From: Deltaproteobacteria bacterium UBA2385
GTDB taxonomy: Bacteria > Myxococcota_A > UBA796 > UBA2385
Length of the DNA: 10,287 bases
Assembly: GCA_002343455.1 (NCBI GenBank)
Contig: DDSR01000160.1
Coordinates: 1-10,287, forward strand
Direction: 5' to 3'
Positions within the stretch are counted from its first letter, which is position 1; every line of letters begins with the position of its first letter. The translations under genes and the position numbers were made by a program. The notes under the pieces were generated by a model that saw only the letters and a list, made by a program, of their open reading frames with translations, had not been told where the DNA came from and ran no database searches. Shown in pieces: positions 5,909 to 10,287 of this stretch.

Positions 5909-6003
5909 CCAGGGAGAGCCCCTCTCGTTTGATCCTCACCGCATGGAGATGGAGGAGACGCTAGAGTGCCTAGTGTGGTCCGACGAGAGGGGCTAGTCCC
6001 TGG
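5909..6003. repeat. Large imperfect inverted repeat (18 paired bases per arm)
   Basis: The left arm is CCAGGGA (5909-5915), one base, AGCCCCTCTCG (5917-5927). The right arm is CGAGAGGGGCT (5984-5994), two bases, TCCCTGG (5997-6003). All 18 positions pair, with a 1x2 internal loop. The enclosed 56 bases can form two smaller stems: TCCTC/GAGGA (5933-5937 with 5952-5956) and ACGCTAG/CTAGTGT (5958-5964 with 5970-5976, one G-T pair, loop AGTGC). The whole folds as a three-way junction. No flanking target-site duplication is seen. Confidence 0.85.
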
Positions 6004-6051
6004 ACACCGCCCCTTCGCAGGGGACAGGTCACGAAGGCAAGGTAGACCACG

Positions 6052-6117
6052 CCCGACGGAATGACAAGGGCTATCTGCGACCCCTGGGCGAGATTTCCAT
6101 TCCCGCGTGCCGTCGGG
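6052..6117. repeat. Second inverted repeat, CCCGACGG / CCGTCGGG
   Basis: CCCGACGG (6052-6059) and CCGTCGGG (6110-6117) are perfect complements. Just inside, AATG (6060-6063) pairs with CATT (6098-6101), leaving an eight-base bulge on the right arm; GGAATG/CATTCC is an alternative register. Inside that, AGGG and CCCT (6067-6070 and 6082-6085) can pair across a short loop. It lies right before the stop-codon end of the response-regulator gene and could also help end that transcript. Confidence 0.65.
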
Positions 6118-6124
6118 GTCGCGC

Positions 6125-6502
6125 TCAGCCCGTCCCTGGGCCGATCAGGTCCCGCATCCGCTCGCGCAGCTCGGAGAGGCTGAAGGGCTTGTGGATGATC
6201 GAGGTGGGGACGTGGGGGGTGGTGCGCCCCAGGTTCTCGCTGGCGTGACCCGTGATGATCAGCACCGCCTGGGTGGCGCCCCGGCGGCCAAGCTCGAGGA
6301 TCACGTCGCGCCCGGAGATGCCCGGCATCTGCCAGTCCACCAGGGCCAGGTCGAAGGGGAGCGGCTGCGCGTCCAGCAGGTCCATGGCCTCGCGGCCGCT
6401 GCCGACGACGACCACGTCATGCCCCAGCCCTTCGAGGTACTCGGCCACGACGTCGCGGATCTCGAACTCGTCGTCCACGATCAGGATGCGCCATGTAGCC
6501 AT
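6125..6502 (-). CDS. Single-domain response regulator (CheY-like receiver)
   Basis: A 125-residue stand-alone receiver domain with no output domain. All the key residues are present: the acidic pair D10/D11, phosphoacceptor D56 in LALVDWQMPG, T84 in LIITGHA, and K105 followed by P106 in IIHKPFS. It should be phosphorylated by a histidine kinase, which is not in the window, and act by protein-protein contact. The ATG at 6502 has GAGGA four bases upstream. The start is only 17 bases from the divergent start of the Lon-like gene, which hints at shared control or a shared job. The stop lies next to the hairpin-rich gap. It could be a CheY/Spo0F-type phosphorelay carrier; nothing links it specifically to chemotaxis. 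Confidence 0.93.
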   Translation of the reverse strand: MATWRILIVDDEFEIRDVVAEYLEGLGHDVVVVGSGREAMDLLDAQPLPFDLALVDWQMPGISGRDVILELGRRGATQAVLIITGHASENLGRTTPHVPTSIIHKPFSLSELRERMRDLIGPGTG

Positions 6503-6519
6503 CAGGTCCTCGATGCATC
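6503..6519. promoter_or_regulatory. Seventeen-base divergent gap between regulator and Lon-like gene
   Basis: Too short for two ordinary promoters. It holds the regulator's ribosome binding site (GAGGA, complement of 6507-6511) and nothing like one for the ATG at 6520. Either the promoters lie inside the opposite genes, or the Lon-like gene starts further in, for example at the TTG at 6574. Confidence 0.3.
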
Positions 6520-8370
6520 ATGTTACCGCGGGGCGCCCGGTCTCGTCGTGAGACCCTGGAGAACCACCTGCGATTGCCCGAGCGCCTTAGTCCGGATCGC
6601 CTGCGGTGGCGCCTGCCACACAGAACTTTTGCCACACCGCCCCTCGACCCGCTCGCCCAGGTGCTGCCGGCACAGGCCAGCGGCCGAGCGCTGCTGCGCC
6701 GCGAGGTGCTCGACCCCAGCGGAGCGCACCTCTTCCTGACCGGCCTGAGCGGCCCCGAGCGCCGTCAACAGGTCCTCGCCGCCCTGCGCTGCATCGCCCC
6801 GCCCAACCGCGACCGCCGCGACCTGGTCTGGGTGCCCGATCCGGTCATGCCGCAGCGGCTCCTGCTGCGCCGACTGGCGGCCGGCCAGGGGCGCTCCTAC
6901 TGCGCTCCTCGACCCAGCGGAGGGGCTCCCCACCTCTTCCACCAGGGCGAGCGCGGCCTCGTCGCGCCGATCGTGCTGGCGGCCGACCCCACTCCCAGCC
7001 TGCTGGCGGGCAGCCTCGACCCCGGGGCTACGGCCCTCCAGCGCTCGCCGCGGGCAGGGCTCCTGCACGACGCGCACGGCGGCTTCTTGATCCTGGACGC
7101 CGACGACCTGGAGCGCCAGCCCGCCTCGCTGCGCCTGCTGCGGCTGCTGCTGGCCGAGGGCGGACTGCGACCGGGCGTCGCCGAGGAGCGTCCGGCCCTG
7201 CTGGCCGAGGTGGTGCCCCTGGATGTCCGCCTGGTCATCGTCTGCGCCAACGGCAGCACCGCCGCCTCCTGGCTGTCCGACGCCGATCTCTCCGCCCTGG
7301 TGCGCAACCCGGTCAGCTTCGACCCGCGCCCCGAGCTGGACCCCCAGGTCGGAGGCGAGCTGCGCGCCTGGATCGAGGAGCGCGGCCGGCAAGCCGGCTG
7401 GCCCGCCCTCTTGGAGGAGGCCTTCGCCCTGGCCATCGAGCACCTGGTGCGCGAAGGAGGGCGCGGCGGACGGGTCCCGATGGATCTGCCCCTCCTGGAG
7501 AGCCTCGTCGCCCAGGCAGCGCGGCGATCCCAGGGCCAGGACATCGACGCGCCGACCATGGCCGCGGTCATCGGCGAGTGGAAGGCCTGCCGCGCCTGGT
7601 CGGGCACCTGGACCCGCCGCTCGATGCTGGAGGGCTTCTTGCAGATCCCCTCCGAGGGCACGGCCATCGGCGAGGTCAACGGCCTCGCCGTCTACCGAGG
7701 CACCGGCCAGACCTTCGCCCGGCCGATCCGGGTCAGCGCCAGCGTCGGCAGCGGCAAGGGCGGCCTGGTCGACGTCGAGCGGGAGGTCGGGCTCTCGGGC
7801 CCCAGCCACCAGAAGGGCGTGCGCTTGCTGACCGGCTTCCTCCGGACCCGCTTCTCGCGCCGGCGGACCCTGGCGATCCAGGCCTCGCTGGCGGTCGAGC
7901 AGCACTACGGCAGGATCGACGGCGACAGCGCCAGCCTCGCCGAGCTCTGCGCCCTGCTCTCGGCCCTGGCCAACGAGCCGCTGCGCCAGGACATCGCGCT
8001 GACCGGGGCGGTCGACCAGCGCGGGAGGGTGCTCTCGGTGGGCAGCGTCACCCTCAAGGTCGAGGGCTTCTTCCGCCTCTGCGAGGCGCGGGGGCTGAGC
8101 GGCCAGCAAGGCGTGGTCCTCCCCCTGGCCAGCGTCGGGGATCTCTGCCTGGAGGAGGACATCGTCACCGCCTGCGCGCAGGGGCGCTTCCACCTCTGGA
8201 GCGTCGGCACGGTCGAAGAGGCGCTCTCCCTGCTCTGCGCCCGCGAGGTCGGCGATCCGCAGGCCGAGACCTGGCCCGAAGACAGCCTCTACGGCCGCAT
8301 CGACGCCGAGCTGCTGGCCTTCGAGGCCGTCCAGCGCGAAGCCAGCCGCGGCCCCGCCGCCCGGCGCTGA
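6520..8370 (+). CDS. Lon-like serine protease (AAA_32/LonB type) with degenerate ATPase domain
   Basis: A 616-residue protein of the YcbZ/AAA_32-Lon type. The N-terminal LSPDRLRWRLP (23-33) matches the usual family opening. The P-loop position reads LFLTGLSGPERRQQ (71-84): neither the Lys-Ser/Thr nor the GxGK spacing survives. A Walker B-like GGFLILDADDL lies at 187-197. PLDVRLVIV (233-241) follows. The Lon proteolytic domain covers about 380-575 and is intact: catalytic S470 in DGDSAS and K513 in TLKVEGFF, with LRQDIALTGAVDQRG between. The long coiled-coil that usually splits the AAA part is absent, so the protein is shorter than the common size of about 800. The ATG at 6520 lacks a ribosome binding site; TTG 6574 is an alternative. 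The protease is probably active, perhaps without ATP hydrolysis. Confidence 0.9.
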   Translation: MLPRGARSRRETLENHLRLPERLSPDRLRWRLPHRTFATPPLDPLAQVLPAQASGRALLRREVLDPSGAHLFLTGLSGPERRQQVLAALRCIAPPNRDRRDLVWVPDPVMPQRLLLRRLAAGQGRSYCAPRPSGGAPHLFHQGERGLVAPIVLAADPTPSLLAGSLDPGATALQRSPRAGLLHDAHGGFLILDADDLERQPASLRLLRLLLAEGGLRPGVAEERPALLAEVVPLDVRLVIVCANGSTAASWLSDADLSALVRNPVSFDPRPELDPQVGGELRAWIEERGRQAGWPALLEEAFALAIEHLVREGGRGGRVPMDLPLLESLVAQAARRSQGQDIDAPTMAAVIGEWKACRAWSGTWTRRSMLEGFLQIPSEGTAIGEVNGLAVYRGTGQTFARPIRVSASVGSGKGGLVDVEREVGLSGPSHQKGVRLLTGFLRTRFSRRRTLAIQASLAVEQHYGRIDGDSASLAELCALLSALANEPLRQDIALTGAVDQRGRVLSVGSVTLKVEGFFRLCEARGLSGQQGVVLPLASVGDLCLEEDIVTACAQGRFHLWSVGTVEEALSLLCAREVGDPQAETWPEDSLYGRIDAELLAFEAVQREASRGPAARR

Positions 8371-8377
8371 GCCCTCA

Positions 8378-8403
8378 GGCCAGCCGGGCGCCCGCAGCCG
8401 GCC
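8378..8403. terminator. Possible bidirectional hairpin between convergent genes
   Basis: GGCCAGC (8378-8384) and GCCGGCC (8397-8403) pair with one mismatch and enclose the self-complementary CGGGCGCCCG (8385-8394). It fills most of the 33-base gap between the Lon-like gene and the beta-propeller gene. No T-run follows on either strand, so intrinsic termination is uncertain. Confidence 0.3.
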
Positions 8404-10287
8404 TCACCGGAAGAGGTCCAGCCGACCGGCGGCATAGTCGACGATGGCGACCCCTTCCGCGGCCTGGACCACGATCGGCGGGGTGATGCCCTCCATCACG
8501 AGGTCAACACAGGCCTGCTCCTGGGTGGCGTCCACCAGCCGGCACAGGGAGCTGCCGTCGGTGATCCACAACCAATCGCCATCGTCGCGGACAACCCGGA
8601 AGCCATCGGACTCCAGCACGCGCACGGACGAGAGGTCGCTGGGGTCGAGCTCGGCGTTGCCCAGCCAGAACCGGCCGTCACCCGGAACGAGGTACGCGCT
8701 GTTGGCCGCCCGCCGCTGCTCGCCCAGGGTCATCACGTCCCGGTCGAAGCCGGTGACCTCGAAGGACTCCGCGCTGAGGTCGTCGAGGTCGACCCGGACG
8801 AGCTCGGTCTCGTGGGCGCGGAAGATCACCAGCCCCTCGTCGGTGAGCAGCATGGAGTAGAGCGACTGGAAGGAGTGGGTGTCGGCGTCGATGAAGGGGC
8901 TGAAGGGCTCCACGCGCCCGACCTCGTCCAGCGTCGTCGCGTCGAGCAGCACCACGGCGCCCGATCCGCCATGGATGGCCGCCAGCTGCCCGCGCTCGGG
9001 GAGCTCCAGCAGGGTGGAGAACTGGTGGCCGAAGTTCGGGACGAAGCCGAGCTCGACCCGGGGACCCAGGGCCTCCAGGGTGAGCGGGTCCCGCAGGGAC
9101 ACGGTGAAGTCGAGGTGGTTGAGCACCGCCAGTGAGCCGTCGGCCATGGCGGCCGAGCTGGGCCACAACAGCTCGTCGTCCAGGCTCTCGGCCAGCACCA
9201 CCCCGTCGTCCAGGCGGGTCAGGCTGTTGCCCACCCGACTGACCACCAGCAGGGAGCCGTCGGGCAGATCGAGCACAGAGTCGGCGCCGATGCCCATCAG
9301 GACGGTGTGATCGATGTCGACGGTCCCATCGTGGATGACGACGGAGCCGTCGGCTTCCGCCGTTACGGCGACCCGCCCGAGACGATCTCCGCCCGCCATG
9401 CCCTGGGCGTAGCGGCCCGTCGGCAGCAGCCGGTTGAAGCCCACCTGGTTGATGCCGCTGCGGTAGACATCGCCCGTGGCGGTGAAGCCCTCGAGGTTCA
9501 GGTAGAGCGCGCGGCCGGGGGCCGCGAGCGTCAGGTTGGAGATGGTCCCGCCAGGCTTCTCGATGGTCTCCGTGATGCTGAGGCCCTCCGCGCTGAGCTC
9601 GGCGGTGAAGAAGGCCCGCGAGCCCTGCAGCATCACCCCCGACTCCCAGGTGATCACATCGACGACGACGGTCTCCAGCTCGTGTCGGAAGAGCAGCTCG
9701 CCGGTGCCCGCGTCCAGCCCGATCACCTCGCTGACCTCGCCGTCGGGCGCGAAGCCCAGGACGACGCCCTCCTGCTCCACCAGCTCGGTGAACAGCGCGC
9801 CCTTCTCATCCTCGTACTCCCAGATGGCCTCGGCCTCGGCGTCGAGCAGGCGCAAGGTCGCGTCCGCTCCCACCAGCAGGCCCCCCGACCCCGGGGCCAT
9901 GATCTCGATCGGACCGGGGTTGAAGCGCGCGCGCTCGCCGCTGGAGTCCGCGTAGATCAGCAGGTCCTGGTCGAAGGCCGACATCCAGACCGAGGTCCCG
10001 AGGCGATCCGCGGCCATCACGATGGTCGGGAGGTTGCCGTCGGCCCGGAAGTCCTCGACGTCGAGCTGGCCCACGACCGCGCCGGTGTCCAGATCCACGA
10101 AGCTGATGCGAGGGCGGACCAGGGAGCTGACGGCCACCTGCTCGACCCCAGGGAGCATGGCGATGCTGAACGGGTTGGGGGCGTTGAGGCCCGGCCTGGG
10201 CCCGAACGAGGCGCTCCAGCGCTGCTCGGGCGCCAGATCCTCGGTGCCCCCGCCGTCGCTGCCCCCGCCGTCGTCGCCCCCGCCGTC
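8404..10287 (-). CDS. Secreted beta-propeller (PQQ-like/WD-like) protein, N-terminus outside window
   Basis: The frame is open to the right edge, so the start and any signal peptide are not visible; 627 residues are seen. They begin with a Gly/Asp linker (DGGGDDGGGSDGGGT), the kind that follows the lipidated cysteine in many myxobacterial surface lipoproteins. After it, about 600 residues show repeated four-strand blade text, such as ISFVDLDTGAVVGQLDV, LLVGADATLRLLDAEAEAIWEYE, VIGLDAGTGELLFRHELE (close to the PQQ-repeat motif), DGSLLVVSRVGNSLTRLDDG and GVAIVDYAAGRLDLFR at the end. This points to one or two beta-propellers with no catalytic motif that I can find. Only two cysteines occur, close together near the C-terminus (LCRLVDATQEQAC). 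It may bind a ligand or partner at the cell surface. An internal Met at 10158 is not taken as the start because the linker upstream is clearly coding. Confidence 0.8.
   Translation of the reverse strand, partial: DGGGDDGGGSDGGGTEDLAPEQRWSASFGPRPGLNAPNPFSIAMLPGVEQVAVSSLVRPRISFVDLDTGAVVGQLDVEDFRADGNLPTIVMAADRLGTSVWMSAFDQDLLIYADSSGERARFNPGPIEIMAPGSGGLLVGADATLRLLDAEAEAIWEYEDEKGALFTELVEQEGVVLGFAPDGEVSEVIGLDAGTGELLFRHELETVVVDVITWESGVMLQGSRAFFTAELSAEGLSITETIEKPGGTISNLTLAAPGRALYLNLEGFTATGDVYRSGINQVGFNRLLPTGRYAQGMAGGDRLGRVAVTAEADGSVVIHDGTVDIDHTVLMGIGADSVLDLPDGSLLVVSRVGNSLTRLDDGVVLAESLDDELLWPSSAAMADGSLAVLNHLDFTVSLRDPLTLEALGPRVELGFVPNFGHQFSTLLELPERGQLAAIHGGSGAVVLLDATTLDEVGRVEPFSPFIDADTHSFQSLYSMLLTDEGLVIFRAHETELVRVDLDDLSAESFEVTGFDRDVMTLGEQRRAANSAYLVPGDGRFWLGNAELDPSDLSSVRVLESDGFRVVRDDGDWLWITDGSSLCRLVDATQEQACVDLVMEGITPPIVVQAAEGVAIVDYAAGRLDLFR
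10246..10287. repeat. 15-base tandem repeat encoding the Gly/Asp linker
   Basis: GCCCCCGCCGTC occurs at 10246-10257, 10261-10272 and 10276-10287, separated by GCT and GTC, and the array meets the window edge. On the coding (minus) strand each copy gives Asp-Gly-Gly-Gly plus one more residue. Copy number may vary by slippage. It codes for a flexible spacer, not a domain. Confidence 0.85.

Larger units (their letters stand above)
5898..6124. other. Gene-free 227-base stretch rich in inverted repeats; candidate structured RNA
   Basis: This stretch lies between two convergent genes and holds no credible protein gene. Besides the two large inverted repeats listed separately, it has hairpins CCCCT/AGGGG around TCGC (6010-6023) and GGTC/GACC (6027-6030 with 6045-6048). 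On the minus strand TTGTCA (6067-6062), 17 bases, then TACCTT (6044-6039) could be a weak promoter reading toward the larger hairpin. There is no T-run after any hairpin, so a simple intrinsic terminator is unlikely. I tried to match tmRNA, RNase P RNA, SRP RNA, 6S RNA and common riboswitch cores by eye, and none fits. A structured noncoding RNA, a bidirectional termination zone and a small non-autonomous repeat element are all possible. Confidence 0.45.

Noticed and set aside
5943..5996. A 17-codon frame, ATG to TAG (MEMEETLECLVWSDERG), inside the large hairpin
   Set aside because: There is no ribosome binding site and it is too short to judge. It lies within the paired structure, so it is probably chance, though a leader peptide cannot be excluded.
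5909..6003. Insertion-sequence or MITE remnant with terminal inverted repeats
   Set aside because: There is no flanking duplication and no transposase. It remains possible only if copies exist elsewhere, which cannot be seen here.
6039..6050. Sigma-54-like promoter (TGGTCTACCTTGC on the minus strand)
   Set aside because: The GG to GC spacing is 8, not the required 10.
5898..6124. Known structured RNAs: tmRNA, RNase P RNA, SRP RNA, 6S RNA, common riboswitches
   Set aside because: None of their conserved cores could be matched by eye on either strand.
6523..8486. Long open frames overlapping the Lon-like gene, 6523-8193 (-) and 6606-8486 (+)
   Set aside because: Both are GC-driven shadows. 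The 6520-8370 frame has clear Lon family motifs over its whole length.
1..10287. CRISPR arrays, tRNA genes, rRNA genes, phage or integrase genes
   Set aside because: No spaced direct repeats, tRNA-like folds or matching proteins were seen. The only tandem repeat is the coding 15-base array at the right edge.

Overview
The window is very GC-rich, with dense third-position G/C, GTG starts and four-base start/stop overlaps. It carries several lipoproteins with very short signal peptides, a cysteine-rich lipoprotein and a Gly/Asp-linker lipoprotein-type beta-propeller. Together these suggest an uncultured or little-studied member of the Myxococcota/Deltaproteobacteria. This is inference from style; no marker in the window fixes the taxon.

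Layout. Bases 1-1577 (+) hold the end of mnmG, then rsmG and a small 14-cysteine lipoprotein, each coupled to the previous gene by a GTGA overlap. A DUF547 lipoprotein (1584-2372, -) converges on them. It is divergent, across a 29-base gap, from an unrecognised small lipoprotein (2402-2959, +). That gene is followed six bases later by a membrane-anchored protein of eight tandem paired-cysteine repeats (2966-3919, +). A three-gene minus-strand operon (5439 down to 3900) encodes a TolQ/ExbB-type motor protein and two ExbD/TolR-type partners, coupled by GTGA and ATGA overlaps. A small lipoprotein diverges from it (5493-5897, +) and carries the same paired-cysteine repeat in decayed form. A 227-base gene-free stretch (5898-6124) holds two large inverted repeats and smaller hairpins. 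It is followed by a single-domain response regulator (6125-6502, -). Divergent from that by 17 bases is a Lon-type protease with an intact Ser/Lys dyad but a ruined P-loop (6520-8370, +). The window ends inside a large secreted beta-propeller protein (8404 to the edge, -).

How the genes may work together. The mnmG/rsmG pair is housekeeping for tRNA and rRNA modification. The most interesting block is 2402-5897. The 2966-3919 product has the topology of TonB or TolA: one N-terminal membrane helix, a polyproline linker and a periplasmic domain. It lies next to a complete ExbB-ExbD-ExbD motor, and a lipoprotein with the same repeat lies on the other side. I infer, without proof, a proton-driven cell-envelope machine with a disulfide-pinned helical-repeat arm. 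The regulator/Lon-like pair may form a second functional unit, but only their adjacency supports this.
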